Part shown: positions 14,179 to 14,181 of the stretch, piece after piece
Position numbering within the stretch: the stretch's first letter is position 1
Layout of the letters: the number at the start of each line of letters is the position of its first letter
DNA from: Gemmatimonadaceae bacterium
Lineage (GTDB): Bacteria > Gemmatimonadota > Gemmatimonadetes > Gemmatimonadales > Gemmatimonadaceae
Reading direction: 5' to 3'
Assembly (NCBI GenBank): GCA_025451425.1
Contig: JANWKK010000140.1
Coordinates: forward strand, 1-14,181
Length of the DNA stretch: 14,181 nucleotides
The notes under the pieces: model-generated
What the model saw: the letters and a program-made list of their open reading frames with translations, nothing else
The model's database searches: none
Told to the model about the DNA's origin: nothing
Made by a program: the position numbers and the translations under genes

Positions 14179-14181
14179 CAA

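Noticed and set aside
1..14181. tRNA or rRNA genes, CRISPR arrays, insertion sequences, riboswitches upstream of the met genes
   Set aside because: None was seen on reading both strands. The leader of the metY operon, where a SAM riboswitch could lie, is outside the window.

Overview
The window is GC-rich (roughly 60% by eye), densely packed bacterial DNA with no tRNA, rRNA, CRISPR array or insertion sequence that I can see. Twelve protein-coding genes account for almost all of it, and the longest stretch without a gene is about 215 bases (1043-1257). The style fits a high-GC Gram-negative soil-type bacterium: GT-B glycosyltransferases, NodB-fold deacetylases without signal peptides, an XrtA-like amidotransferase and a MetA-like/MetY pair. 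Gemmatimonadota or a proteobacterium would both fit, but the sequence alone does not fix the phylum.

Region A (1-10130) is part of an exopolysaccharide biosynthesis locus arranged as two divergent blocks. The minus-strand block reads from about 2833 leftwards: a formyltransferase-domain protein, a NodB-type polysaccharide deacetylase (29-base overlap, strong internal ribosome binding site), then, after 215 bases, a heparinase II/III-type protein that runs off the left edge. The plus-strand block starts at 3000: a family 4 glycosyltransferase, a second and longer NodB-type deacetylase (58-base overlap), a parallel beta-helix protein with a probable export signal (11-base overlap), a glutamine-dependent asparagine synthetase-type amidotransferase, and a membrane acyltransferase 3 (OafA-like). 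A perfect inverted repeat, TGACAC-N7-GTGTCA, lies in the divergent gap and is the best operator candidate. Together these genes would assemble a polysaccharide (glycosyltransferase), alter its sugars (deacetylation, formyl-type transfer, amidation, O-acylation) and process it (beta-helix and heparinase proteins). Transporter, polymerase and exosortase genes, if present, lie outside.

Region B (10161-14178) is a minus-strand run convergent with region A. In order of transcription it encodes an O-acetylhomoserine sulfhydrylase (MetY type), a homoserine O-acyltransferase of the MetA fold joined to it by an ATGA stop/start overlap, a free-standing phosphopantetheine carrier protein, and an AMP-forming acid:carrier ligase whose start overlaps the carrier gene. 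The first pair makes homocysteine for methionine. The second pair looks like an acyl-activation and loading module. The combination is the most unusual feature of the window. The MetA-like protein carries Arg where the family's known acyl-donor selector residue (Gly or Glu) aligns, and a strong hairpin spans its stop codon just before the carrier gene. Either the carrier/ligase pair supplies an acyl donor to the homoserine acyltransferase, or it is a separate acylation module that happens to be co-transcribed.
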